Positions 9,518 through 18,789 of a stretch of 64,000 nt of DNA are shown here, piece by piece. Numbering within the stretch: the first letter of the stretch is position 1; the number at the start of each line of letters is the position of its first letter. The stretch spans positions 248,001 through 312,000 of the forward strand of contig NZ_LR699119.1 of assembly GCF_902459485.1 (NCBI RefSeq). The letters are read 5' to 3'. The notes beneath the pieces are model-generated. The model was given only the letters and a program-made list of their open reading frames with translations, ran no database searches and had not been told where the DNA came from. Position numbers and translations under genes: made by a program. This stretch comes from Aquicella siphonis. GTDB lineage: Bacteria > Pseudomonadota > Gammaproteobacteria > DSM-16500.

Positions 9518-10924
9518 TTAAGCATAGCCTTTCGCCAGGCTGGTATCCGGGCCAGATTTTAATTGATTGAGATCGTTGATGCGAGAACGGATGCGGGAAT
9601 ATAAATTATCCACCTCGGGATAACGCTTTTTAATCTTGATCGTGCTCATCAGTTCTTCCAGTGCGCAAAACAGAGTGTCAACGGTTTCATTGGCCGAGCT
9701 TTCATGCAGGGATTTTAGCAGCTCCCGCATGCTGGCAATGTGTTCCGGCGTATAATAACCATAGAATTTGACGGCTTTGGTGTCCCACGATGTGTTATTT
9801 ACTTCGGCTTTTAATTCCAGTAAAAAAGCTTTCTTTTGCAGTACAAGACCGGCATTCTGCCGGGGCGGAGCGGCAGGCTGGCTTGTACCGGGATATTGAA
9901 AGTAATCGAGGATCACCGCGGTTGTCTGGATATTGTAAACGGCGCACAAGCGCGGGATGTCGCGCAGCAGCGCTTCATCATCAATGGACAATATACAGGC
10001 GCGCTTGTTGATGGTCGCCTCCAGAATGCCATGATAATGAATTCGCATTTTCATGAATAATTTGAACAGATAATTATCTGTCACGGTAAAAAGTTCGCTA
10101 CCCAGAGAAAATGAAATGACAGCCATGGGGCGCAATAATTCATGACTTTGCTCATCCATGCGCAAGCGTCTGTTGTTACAAATATTCGCTATTGTCCATT
10201 TGCTTTCGCTGATGATGGCATGACTCTGAAAGGCATGGAGCAGCTTGTTTAAGGCTTCCACGGCGCGCACCACATCACCGCGGCTAGACAGATAGTCAAG
10301 TGCGGGATGCGCGCGCAAGAGAAGAGGCGTCTCATCCGCAAGATCAGGTTTGGATTTGAGAAAATCAGTCACCTGTTTGTGAAATTGTTCCAGTCTTCTG
10401 GCCGTTGACTCCGTTTCGTTAGCGGAAACCGTCTCAAAATATTCTTCCTGTAGCTGGCGTGTCAGGATTTGAACCCATGATTTCGCTTGCTCCTGGTTGC
10501 GAGGCAGGTCCGGAAGTCCCGAATGAAAAATCCGTATCAGATGAAACTGCGCAGGCATATGACCTTGTCTGGCGGCGCTTGTCAGCAAGGACACTGCCTG
10601 ATCCTGCTGGCCGCGGCCAAGATAGAATTGGGCTAACTTGTATTGAGCTTCTGCGTGACCTCCCTGGGCAAGCATCATGACAGCGCGAGTGTTGAATTCA
10701 AGGTCTGAAGGATGCCGGGCTGCAACAGTGTGCGTCACGGTGGGTATTGAAACACTGGCCGAACCTTGGATGCATTCAAGCCATAATTTCAGAAGCTCAG
10801 CTGCGCGCTTGTCGCGGTTGATGTTTGACCAGTCGAAATCATATTTCAGCTTCATCAGCCGCAGTTGTAGGAGTTCTTCGGCAGAGTCGATAGTGTCTTG
10901 TTCTGTGGCCCTTGGTCGCATCAT
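9518..10924 (-). CDS. Sel1/TPR-repeat protein, effector candidate
   Basis: About 468 residues from the ATG at 10924, preceded by CAGGAG; the ATG at 10957 lacks a site. Residues about 95-160 hold Sel1-like repeats (GGHAEAQYKLAQFYLGRGQ, QGHMPAQFHLIRIFHSGL), which usually mediate protein contacts. The remainder is helical and of unknown fold. No signal peptide or membrane segment. Sel1 proteins are common among Legionellales effectors, but no active-site motif is visible. Confidence 0.6.
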   Translation of the reverse strand: MMRPRATEQDTIDSAEELLQLRLMKLKYDFDWSNINRDKRAAELLKLWLECIQGSASVSIPTVTHTVAARHPSDLEFNTRAVMMLAQGGHAEAQYKLAQFYLGRGQQDQAVSLLTSAARQGHMPAQFHLIRIFHSGLPDLPRNQEQAKSWVQILTRQLQEEYFETVSANETESTARRLEQFHKQVTDFLKSKPDLADETPLLLRAHPALDYLSSRGDVVRAVEALNKLLHAFQSHAIISESKWTIANICNNRRLRMDEQSHELLRPMAVISFSLGSELFTVTDNYLFKLFMKMRIHYHGILEATINKRACILSIDDEALLRDIPRLCAVYNIQTTAVILDYFQYPGTSQPAAPPRQNAGLVLQKKAFLLELKAEVNNTSWDTKAVKFYGYYTPEHIASMRELLKSLHESSANETVDTLFCALEELMSTIKIKKRYPEVDNLYSRIRSRINDLNQLKSGPDTSLAKGYA

Positions 10925-11175
10925 GGGGTGCTCCTGTGACAGAGACAGGGTGGTCATACTATCTTATCGCGACTTTATTGAATTTTCTCTTAAATTACAG
11001 CGGGGCATTTTCGCGGTTTTTTTACGAGCGAAGCTGTCGATTCGAAGCGGGCGCAGGCAATGAATGTATAATAAAAAATTAATAATATCATTTATTTAAC
11101 ATGCATTTTACCTGTCGGAGCGCGGGTTTATGATATATTAAATTCATCATCCGGCAAAAATGGAGTTTGGCTCAC

Positions 11176-12276
11176 ATGAATAAACTTTCCGTTTTTCTAA
11201 TGTCCTGCGCAGTCTCTTTGCTTGCTGTTTCATCACCCGCCGACGCCTGCACTGATTTTCGGGTGATGGCGAAGGATGGAACGCTGATTGTTGGTCGCAG
11301 CATGGAATTTGCCGTTGACATGAATGCTAACCTGCGAAGCTCGAACCGCATGAGACAGTTTGCTGACACCGCACCGGATGGCAAACCCGCCATGTCCTGG
11401 AAAGCAAAATACGGCTACCTTTATATTGACGGAATGAACCAGGATATCACCGTGGATGGCATCAATGAAAACGGCTTGTCATTCGAATATCTTTATCTCC
11501 CGGGTGAAACGCAATATCAAGCTGTTCCACAGGGGAAGGAAAGCCAATCCATTCCTTATTACCACTTTGGAGACTGGGTCTTGGGTAATTTTAAAACGGT
11601 TGATGAAGTGCGTCAGGCGCTCGCGAATATTTTTGTTTACGAGCAAACCCTGCCAAGCCTGGGCAGCGCGATTTTTCCTTTGCACGCAGTCATACAGGAT
11701 GCGACGGGAAAAGGAATTGTTGTGGAGTTCGTTCGTGGGCAAATGATGATATATGATTTCATGGGGGTGCTGACAAATTCACCCACGTATGACTGGCAGA
11801 TAACTAATCTTCGCAATTATCTTAACTTATCCCCTTACAGTCCCAAACCGGTGACAGCCGGCGGGTTCACTTTTTCTTCCACAGGCATGGGATCCGGCAG
11901 CGTGGGCCTGCCCGGGGACGCAAGCCCTCCGTCACGATTCACTAAAATTTCATTCATGCTGAACTCCGTTTATCCGGTACAGACAGCCGCAGACGCGCTG
12001 AATCTCGCGCAGCACTTGATAAATAACGTGGATTTACCCGCTGGTCTGGTGCGATCGATTGACCAAGGCAAGGAGTCCAGTGATATTACTCAATGGGTTG
12101 TTTTCAAGGATTTATCGCACAAGATTTTATATTACCGGACCTATAATGATATGACTGTGAAAGGCGTTTCCATGAGTAAAATTGATTTTTCAGAAAAAGC
12201 GCCGCTATTGAAAATGCCGCTGGCACAGCCGGCTTATATCATGGACATGACAGACAAATTTATGACGGCCAAATAA
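11176..12276 (+). CDS. Exported linear amide C-N hydrolase (choloylglycine hydrolase/penicillin V acylase family)
   Basis: 366 residues from the ATG at 11176. The signal peptide ends ADA, leaving Cys25 (CTDFRVMAKDG) as the N-terminal nucleophile of an Ntn hydrolase. Further family landmarks are TLIVGRSMEF, the GINENGLSFEYLYLPG segment and an LTNSPTYDWQ block containing the conserved Asn. The enzyme should hydrolyse amide bonds in the periplasm or outside; bile-salt conjugates, N-acyl-homoserine lactones and penicillin V are known substrates in the family and cannot be separated here. A strong terminator follows. Confidence 0.88.
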   Translation: MNKLSVFLMSCAVSLLAVSSPADACTDFRVMAKDGTLIVGRSMEFAVDMNANLRSSNRMRQFADTAPDGKPAMSWKAKYGYLYIDGMNQDITVDGINENGLSFEYLYLPGETQYQAVPQGKESQSIPYYHFGDWVLGNFKTVDEVRQALANIFVYEQTLPSLGSAIFPLHAVIQDATGKGIVVEFVRGQMMIYDFMGVLTNSPTYDWQITNLRNYLNLSPYSPKPVTAGGFTFSSTGMGSGSVGLPGDASPPSRFTKISFMLNSVYPVQTAADALNLAQHLINNVDLPAGLVRSIDQGKESSDITQWVVFKDLSHKILYYRTYNDMTVKGVSMSKIDFSEKAPLLKMPLAQPAYIMDMTDKFMTAK

Positions 12277-12303
12277 GAAACATGATTCGATAATTCATAA
12301 GTT

Positions 12304-12327
12304 CCCGGGAGAAAAACCCGGGTTTTT
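12304..12327 (+). terminator. Intrinsic terminator after the acylase gene
   Basis: CCCGGG (12304-12309) pairs with CCCGGG (12317-12322), followed directly by T5, 28 bp after the stop codon. Confidence 0.85.
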
Positions 12328-12506
12328 CTTGATTCAGCCGATTTTCATCCATGCCATGTTGCAGGCTGCGATCAGCCTTGTTTGTCCTGTTTTGTCTTTT
12401 GTCAGTGTGTGATATAGTGAAAAGGTTCCAGCCTGGTCTGTCGCGTGATTCATGCGTTACTCGTAATGGTTGAATGGATATTCATCTTTTAGGAGGGAAC
12501 CTGCTG

Positions 12507-13619
12507 ATGATGCGAGTCAATCCAATTTCCAAAGCGGTCCGGCTGAATTCCCGCTTGTATGGGACGCGCAGCCGCACATCCACACACGCCTTGCTTTATG
12601 CTCGATTAAACCAGTCCTCACTCGCCGGTCAGGACATAGGAACGGTTTCCAGGCGGAAAGCAGAGAATCGCGCTCCCGAAGCTCAGTCAGCAATGCGCCA
12701 ATTGTCTCATGGGAGCGACGCGGCAGCGCGGCCGCACCGTCAGGCGAAGCGCCAGAAATTCAGTTATCTGGAAAATCATACTGCAGCCTTGAGTCTGGAT
12801 ACTTCAATGGAAGAACTGGAGGTCAAGAAGCAAGCGCCAGAATTGCTGCTATTGGAATCAAAAGACCGGATACTGTATCATGCCGCCGCCAGAGTGGATT
12901 ACTTCTTTTATACGCTGGTCGCGTATTATGGCACTCATTATACTCCCGGCATGGGCCATACATTTTTGCAGTTTGGCCGGGGTCGTAATTCCCCGCTGGG
13001 TACGAATATCACCCAGGCATGCCACAGCAGTTTTTTTGGCGCGTTTGTTGATAATTCGCCAAAACAGGTTTTTGAAAAGCCTGGAGACCCGCATAGCATT
13101 CTAACTGGCACACACTTCCTGCATAGTCTTAATGCAACCGTTGAATTGCCTGCGTTTGTGAATCAACTGGATGACGAGCTGGAGAATACTTGCGAATGCC
13201 GGACTAAGGGTCTGGAAATCATACGCGAAGTATCAATGGGAAAACTGAATCCCGTGGAAGGATTGAATAAATTTTTTAAAATGATGGAAGATGCATTTTC
13301 AGATATTAAAAATCACAAGACCGTGTCGCGCAAGAGGGTTCCTTATCTGCTCAGGGATACGACTGAATCGCCCGCCGTAATCAAGAATCGTCTGATTGAT
13401 ATCGTCATGCGTGGAACATTCGGCAATAAATGGAATGCGCAGTCACGCGAGGTCGAATGCGAATATATAGAAATGCTGCTCCGCCTCAACCGCGAGGAAA
13501 AAATGCGCTGCAGAAAGGATGAAGCCTTCAGGATGAAGTGCTATCAAAGAAAAATGGCCGAGCTGCAACAGGAAATCCGGCATCCTGAAGAAAATGAGCA
13601 TTCATGCGGTCTATCATAA
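12507..13619 (+). CDS. Unknown protein with basic presequence-like N-terminus and CaaX-like end, effector candidate
   Basis: About 370 residues. The start at 12507 (ATGATG) follows AGGAGG. The first 40 or so residues are rich in Arg, Ser, Thr and Leu with no acidic residue, resembling a mitochondrial presequence. The middle (HAAARVDYFFYTLVAYYGTH, GMGHTFLQFGRGRNSP) gives no recognisable fold. The C-terminus is Glu-rich and ends CGLS, which fits both the acidic Dot/Icm signal type and a CaaX prenylation box. A TATAGT minus 10 lies at about 12413. Function unknown; host-directed action is inferred. Confidence 0.55.
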   Translation: MMRVNPISKAVRLNSRLYGTRSRTSTHALLYARLNQSSLAGQDIGTVSRRKAENRAPEAQSAMRQLSHGSDAAARPHRQAKRQKFSYLENHTAALSLDTSMEELEVKKQAPELLLLESKDRILYHAAARVDYFFYTLVAYYGTHYTPGMGHTFLQFGRGRNSPLGTNITQACHSSFFGAFVDNSPKQVFEKPGDPHSILTGTHFLHSLNATVELPAFVNQLDDELENTCECRTKGLEIIREVSMGKLNPVEGLNKFFKMMEDAFSDIKNHKTVSRKRVPYLLRDTTESPAVIKNRLIDIVMRGTFGNKWNAQSREVECEYIEMLLRLNREEKMRCRKDEAFRMKCYQRKMAELQQEIRHPEENEHSCGLS

Positions 13620-13729
13620 ATGCCAAGATGGTTTGCCTGCCAAACAGCTTGGGCGCAGATAACAAATCAACTCTAGATCGCGGCCTGGTTTCGATGGATA
13701 ATACGCTATCTGACAAGATAGGCTGAATT

Positions 13730-15061
13730 ATGATAACCAACCTGCTTTTGATTGCTGTGGCATTTCTGCTTGTTCTCATGAATGCTTTTTTTGTCGCCGC
13801 CGAATTTGGCATGGTCAAGTTGCGTGGTACACGGCTACAAACGATCAGAAAAGCTTATGGATTTCGCGGCGGCATTCTTGAGCAGGTGCACAAACACCTG
13901 GATTCTTATCTGTCAGCCTGTCAGCTGGGTATAACACTCGCGTCTCTGGGGCTGGGTTGGATAGGCGAGCCTGCGTTCGCGTATTTGTTGGAGCCGTTCT
14001 TTCGGTTTCTTGGCATCACATCGCCTCAATGGGTGACAGTGATCGCATTTTTCACCGCTTTCTCCTTTATTTCGTTTCTGCATATCGTGGTTGGCGAATT
14101 GATGCCTAAATCGCTTGCTATCCGTAAATCTGAAACCATCTCAGTCTGGACTGCCGTGCCATTGTACGGATTTTACTGGCTGATGTATCCGGCTATCTGG
14201 CTGTTGAATTCCTGTTCCAATTTTTTTCTCAGAATCATCGGCCTGGACGTGGCCGTCAACCATGAGAGTTTTTATTCGGCAGATGAGCTTAAATTGATTC
14301 TGAGCACCAGTCATACGCAAGGAGAATTATCAAAGGAAGAATCCGAAATTATCGAGCATACCCTGGAGTTCGCCGATCTTCAGGTAACGGAAGTGATGCG
14401 CCATCGTGAAGAAATCATATTGCTGGATATCCGGCAGTCTATTGAAGAACTCATGCAAATTGTTATCGAAAAACGGTATAGCAGGTATCCGGTATTTGAT
14501 CCGGAGAAAAATGAAGTTATCGGCATTGTGCACGTCAAGGATTTGTTTGCCGCGCTGTATCAGCAGAAGCAGATCACCTCCCTTGAGCCTTATATCAGGC
14601 CCGTGTTAAAAGTGTCGCATCAACTGCCGGCGATTGATTTGCTGCGGAAGTTCCGGGAAGGCATGCCGCATTTCGCGCTCATCTACAAGGGCAGGGAAAA
14701 TCTTCTGGGGTTTGTCACGCTGGATAACTTGCTGCATGTCCTGATTGGCCGTATCAAAGATGAGTTTCACAAAACACAAGATGACTGGATCAAGAACGCG
14801 GACAATACCATTACCGCAAAAGGTGAGTGTTCAATTTACTCCCTTGAAAGAGCGCTGGATCGTGATATTTCCCTCAACGTTGATGAAGAAGATCTGGATA
14901 CGCTGGCAGGCCTTATCATTGTGCGGGCAGGCACGCTGCCAAAAGCCGGTGAAAAAATATCTTTCAATGAGTTTGATGCTGTGATCGAAGAAGTCAAAGG
15001 CTCTCAAATTCGCAGGGTCAAAATTATTCCGACATTTAAGTCGCACATTCGCAAAGCTTGA
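13730..15061 (+). CDS. CorC/HlyC-type transporter-associated protein (DUF21-CBS-CBS-CorC_HlyC)
   Basis: 443 residues. Four membrane segments form the N-terminal DUF21 domain (LLIAVAFLLVLMNAFFVAAEFGMVKLR; LGWIGEPAF; HIVVGELMPKSLAIRK). Two CBS domains follow (VTEVMRHREEI to VHVKDLFAAL, and FALIYKGRENLLGFVTLDNLL), then a CorC_HlyC domain near the C-terminus. Proteins of this UPF0053 family act in Mg/Co homeostasis or as small-molecule transporters at the inner membrane. Complete and of typical length; single gene. Confidence 0.92.
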   Translation: MITNLLLIAVAFLLVLMNAFFVAAEFGMVKLRGTRLQTIRKAYGFRGGILEQVHKHLDSYLSACQLGITLASLGLGWIGEPAFAYLLEPFFRFLGITSPQWVTVIAFFTAFSFISFLHIVVGELMPKSLAIRKSETISVWTAVPLYGFYWLMYPAIWLLNSCSNFFLRIIGLDVAVNHESFYSADELKLILSTSHTQGELSKEESEIIEHTLEFADLQVTEVMRHREEIILLDIRQSIEELMQIVIEKRYSRYPVFDPEKNEVIGIVHVKDLFAALYQQKQITSLEPYIRPVLKVSHQLPAIDLLRKFREGMPHFALIYKGRENLLGFVTLDNLLHVLIGRIKDEFHKTQDDWIKNADNTITAKGECSIYSLERALDRDISLNVDEEDLDTLAGLIIVRAGTLPKAGEKISFNEFDAVIEEVKGSQIRRVKIIPTFKSHIRKA

Positions 15062-15103
15062 GCTTTCTGATCCCTCCCCATTCTGCGTTATCGCCGGCGC
15101 GGT

Positions 15104-15136
15104 ATTAATATTTGCTTAATAAATGACCATTATAAT
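15104..15136 (+). promoter_or_regulatory. PmrA-box promoter upstream of the kinase-ankyrin gene
   Basis: ATTAATATTTGCTTAAT (15104-15120) matches the reported PmrA consensus cTTAATatTN2cTTAAT at every position but the first. A TATAAT minus 10 is at 15131-15136, ten bases after the box, the spacing expected for a directly activated promoter. Confidence 0.75.
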
Positions 15137-15204
15137 GAGGAAACAATTCGAGGCGCCGCACCGATGGTTGGTGCGCATAATAATGATTTTAAAGGTAATT
15201 CTGA

Positions 15205-17364
15205 ATGTTTCTCAGGCCGCTCTCTCAAGTTGATTTTGCTTCTTCCCTTTACACGTCCCCGGCATCGTCACAGCGATCTTATGGAGCGCGAGAAGTACCC
15301 GTTCCCTCAAAAAAAAAGAAATATATCAATCCTCTCGTCATGCAGAAGGAAGAATCGCTTTTAATATTGAAATGGCTGTCCAGGCAGACTGACAAGACGA
15401 TCTTTTATGAGTCTGATTTTCCCGCATTCTCGCTGCGCGCATCAGAATATGAATTAAACACCGAGCCCCCGCTTCTGTTAATGAAACAAGACACATCTGA
15501 ACAGGATAAAAGATATTTTTATTTGATAGGCGATGAGTTTCATGATGGAAAATTCGGAGTAAAAATATATCGGGTTAAAGGTGTGTTTACTCTGTGCAGA
15601 CAGCATATCTATTTTCGTGACACACCGGGTCTGCTGGTAAAGAAACAAATCCATAGCGATGAACTTTCCTGTGAACGCACGCGCCGGGAATATGAATTCA
15701 ATATCGCTGCCGGCTATTCGCAAGCGGGCTTTTACTTCGTGGACAGAAAAAAGACCGCATTTACGACACTGTTTTTTATGGATGCCGTGAATGGACTCAA
15801 TCTGGATGAATTTATGAAAGAAAGGCAGATGTACACATCCGCGCAATTGCTGGGTTTGTGTTTTAATGCGATTTCCGCGCTGCGTTCCATTCATCAGCTT
15901 GGAGTGGTCCACCGGGACGTTAAACCCGCCAATCTTGTGGCGGATACTTCCAATCGTGATAATCCGGTTGTCAAATTGATTGACTTCGACATGAGTAAAC
16001 CGGCGGAGGAAAAGGATGCAGGTTCCGCACCCGGGACAATTGGATATGCCGCTCCGGAAATTTTCAATGGAGAAAGCACGGACTATAAAAGTGACGTCTT
16101 CTCCCTGGGAATGGTCTTTTCTGAAATTCTCGGGATTCATTATCTGATGAACAACGCGAAAAAACAGACACCCGGAACGGATTCGCCTTTTATTTTGTTG
16201 GATACGAAACGATATAGTCCGGAACTGGCGTCCAGGCTGACCCAGTTTCTTATCATGATGACCCGGATTGAGAAGACGGAGCGCTGTTCTCTGGATGAGG
16301 CTGAAATCGAGTTGGGGAGAATCATTCTGTATCATCAGGGCGAATTATTGAAAAATATCGACCAAAAACATTTTTCCTTCTCTAAGGCGGCAGCATGCGA
16401 CAAGCTGCAAAAGCTGAGCGTAAGCGGTTGTGCTCGAGAAATCACTGCGGCGGTTAAACTATTAAGACAGGCTAATGAACTTGTTCAAAAGATAAGATTC
16501 AAAACATATAATGAGATATCATTGACTAAAATCCTGCACGAGTTTTCATTTGCCGTCATTGATCTTGTTCCTGCCCGTGACGAGCAGGATTCCGGCGCGG
16601 ATCAGTTGAGGCATTTGTTTGAAATTCATTTGGACAAGCTTCTTGTTCAGGCATGCAGTGAGGACAAGGTGCCGGTAATTCAGTTTCTGCTTGAACAAGG
16701 CGCGTCTTTACGGCGCATTCATGCGCTGGAAAATTCATCTGCCATGTTTCCCGGCATGATTTTGCATGACGAAACCAGGCAGTATTTGAGACTCTATTCA
16801 CTGATTGATGCGATTGCTCAAGATGATAATGAATATCGTTCCGAAGCGCTGAATTATTTGAAGCAGGCTGCGGTCAGATTGCCGACAAATGAAATCGGTC
16901 AGGCATTAAGTTCTTTTAACCTGATTGAAGAATGCAGCATTAGAATGAAAAAGAAATTTGGCGAATTGTCATTTCCAGTTAACAATGAATTGATTCTCAA
17001 CGCCCTGGGAAAAGTCTATCGGTTTTTGACGGGGAATCAGGATGGCAACGCAGTGCGGCAATATCTGACCAGGGCGAGTGACGATTTGGTGCTGGCAGCG
17101 GCGGTTTCAGCGGTGGAAAGGAATGCAGCAAACCAGCTTGACGAAATTATGAAAGCCTTTCCGGATGTGACGCGCATAGCGTTGCGTGATGGAACCACGC
17201 TGTTGCATATTGCCGCGCAATATCCAAACAGCGGGATAGTAAAATTGTTGCTCGAAGCCGGATGTGATCCTGATCAGGCGCGGTCAGATGATCTGACCCC
17301 CCGAAAAATCGCTGCACAGAATGGGTTCGCTCATTTTCCACAGACATCGCTTAAGCCATTCTGA
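15205..17364 (+). CDS. Serine/threonine protein kinase with C-terminal ankyrin repeats, effector candidate
   Basis: 719 residues. The kinase core shows VVHRDVKPANL (catalytic Asp about 238), VKLIDFDMSKP (DFD in place of DFG, about 260-262), GTIGYAAPEIF (APE about 283-285) and DYKSDVFSLGMVFSE. A helical middle follows, then ankyrin-type units (VIQFLLEQGASL at about 490; TTLLHIAAQYPNSGIVKLLL at about 663). Eukaryotic-type kinases fused to ankyrins are typical Dot/Icm effectors acting in the host cytosol. AAAGG precedes the ATG. The PmrA-box promoter upstream links it to secretion-system regulation. DFD is a conservative change and does not by itself imply inactivity. Confidence 0.85.
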   Translation: MFLRPLSQVDFASSLYTSPASSQRSYGAREVPVPSKKKKYINPLVMQKEESLLILKWLSRQTDKTIFYESDFPAFSLRASEYELNTEPPLLLMKQDTSEQDKRYFYLIGDEFHDGKFGVKIYRVKGVFTLCRQHIYFRDTPGLLVKKQIHSDELSCERTRREYEFNIAAGYSQAGFYFVDRKKTAFTTLFFMDAVNGLNLDEFMKERQMYTSAQLLGLCFNAISALRSIHQLGVVHRDVKPANLVADTSNRDNPVVKLIDFDMSKPAEEKDAGSAPGTIGYAAPEIFNGESTDYKSDVFSLGMVFSEILGIHYLMNNAKKQTPGTDSPFILLDTKRYSPELASRLTQFLIMMTRIEKTERCSLDEAEIELGRIILYHQGELLKNIDQKHFSFSKAAACDKLQKLSVSGCAREITAAVKLLRQANELVQKIRFKTYNEISLTKILHEFSFAVIDLVPARDEQDSGADQLRHLFEIHLDKLLVQACSEDKVPVIQFLLEQGASLRRIHALENSSAMFPGMILHDETRQYLRLYSLIDAIAQDDNEYRSEALNYLKQAAVRLPTNEIGQALSSFNLIEECSIRMKKKFGELSFPVNNELILNALGKVYRFLTGNQDGNAVRQYLTRASDDLVLAAAVSAVERNAANQLDEIMKAFPDVTRIALRDGTTLLHIAAQYPNSGIVKLLLEAGCDPDQARSDDLTPRKIAAQNGFAHFPQTSLKPF

Positions 17365-17540
17365 CGGCGTCAGAGCGTCTGGATTTCAGATGTCATTATT
17401 CAATTCGATCGCGCCAGGCGGCTTTCATATCATATTAGCTTAATCTTGCCTTTGTATACTGTTTCTTCCAGATAAACGAATAAGAATTCCAATATTATCT
17501 GGTTTATATAAATAGAAATGAAACGAGGCGAGAAAAATCC

Positions 17541-18755
17541 ATGCATCGCAAAAATATCGTATCGGATAAGAAATCAGCGTCACCTGTTACCCAGTCCGGT
17601 CAGATCTTATCGTTAAAACTAAAGACCCAGCCGCATTCGCGCGAAGAAATTGTCATGCTCAATAAGGTTTATAACGAAGCCATCTTCCGTCTGGAGCGGG
17701 CGGTGACGCTGGTGGACCAATTATGCAGTTATCTTTCCCAAAAACAAGCGGTTGAGCGCAGACAGAGAGGCAATATCAAGCAGCTTTTGATTGATGAAGG
17801 GGCGGATCAGGAAATATTGAATGCGCTTAAGATGTTGAAGCGCCATTTTTATATCAATATAACCAACAATTCCATTGATAATATACTCGCCATGATTTTT
17901 CCGATCAGAAACAATCTGTTGAAGGTATTCAAGGGCTTTCTGGGCGAACTGGAGCTTAATCTGGAAATTTTTCCCCGCGAACCGGGTAATGCCGAAATCG
18001 CAAATTTTTCGGGTAAAACTTATGTTCTTAGCAAGACTGTAAATGGATGGGATGTGTCTTATTACGAAGACAGGATCAGGAAGAAAATTATTGATATAAG
18101 GGAAATAGATGCCAATATCAATCAAATACCTGATGTTGATTTGGCTAACATCAATAAATCAATAATAATGCGTGCCATCATGTTGTATCACGCGAATCAA
18201 TCCGACTCAAAGAAAACTGACAAGGTTTTTATTTCCAATATCTCCCGGAAAAAGCAGCAGAATCCACAAAACCGCGTGATTGGTTATGTTCATTATGAGA
18301 GAAAAGGCATAGGCTGGGAAAATTACGGGCCGATTTACCTTGACTATCGGCTGTTGCAAGCAAGCCCCTTGATGGCGATGTTGACCCTGATTCATGAGGC
18401 CGCGCATCGTTATGCCTGGGTTATGGACCGCGGCTACTACCACGGTGAAAAGGCATTGAAAAACGGACAGGGATCACGGCCTTATCCTGACGATGTTGGC
18501 GCGGACCGAATGAAGGCGACGAATAACGCGGATTCCTATGCTTATTTTGTTTGCGATCTTACCGGCATGAATCAGTTTTATTTATCAGGAAAATTGCCAG
18601 CCTGGGCGGAGTCAAAAAAACTGCAACCCGTGCCGGAAGAGAAAAAAAGCCCGTCTCTGCTTCAAGCCTTTTCTCTTTTTGCGCTGGGTGCGGTTGCGAT
18701 AGGGGGCATTTGTCTGATTGCGAAGCACGCGGGCGTGTTTGGGCCGGGTAAATAG
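17541..18755 (+). CDS. Aspzincin-like (M35-type) zinc metalloprotease with C-terminal membrane anchor, effector candidate
   Basis: 404 residues. LTLIHEAAHRYAWVMD gives an HExxH zinc motif (His285, Glu286, His289), followed by NNADSYAYFV (about 328-336), the paired signature of lysine-specific deuterolysin-type proteases. DRGYYHGEKAL between them could supply the Asp ligand. The N-terminal 230 residues are helical with no recognised fold. A single hydrophobic segment (about 370-393) lies near the C-terminus, so membrane insertion is likely. No signal peptide. Leader AAACGAGG precedes the ATG. A peptidase acting on host membranes is inferred. Confidence 0.6.
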   Translation: MHRKNIVSDKKSASPVTQSGQILSLKLKTQPHSREEIVMLNKVYNEAIFRLERAVTLVDQLCSYLSQKQAVERRQRGNIKQLLIDEGADQEILNALKMLKRHFYINITNNSIDNILAMIFPIRNNLLKVFKGFLGELELNLEIFPREPGNAEIANFSGKTYVLSKTVNGWDVSYYEDRIRKKIIDIREIDANINQIPDVDLANINKSIIMRAIMLYHANQSDSKKTDKVFISNISRKKQQNPQNRVIGYVHYERKGIGWENYGPIYLDYRLLQASPLMAMLTLIHEAAHRYAWVMDRGYYHGEKALKNGQGSRPYPDDVGADRMKATNNADSYAYFVCDLTGMNQFYLSGKLPAWAESKKLQPVPEEKKSPSLLQAFSLFALGAVAIGGICLIAKHAGVFGPGK

Positions 18756-18789
18756 TCAGATATCGCTATTAGCGCAAGTTGCGGCGGTG

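Noticed and set aside
10455-10480. tRNA T-arm-like sequence GGTTCAAATCC on the minus strand
   Set aside because: Lies inside the Sel1 gene with no acceptor or anticodon stem around it.
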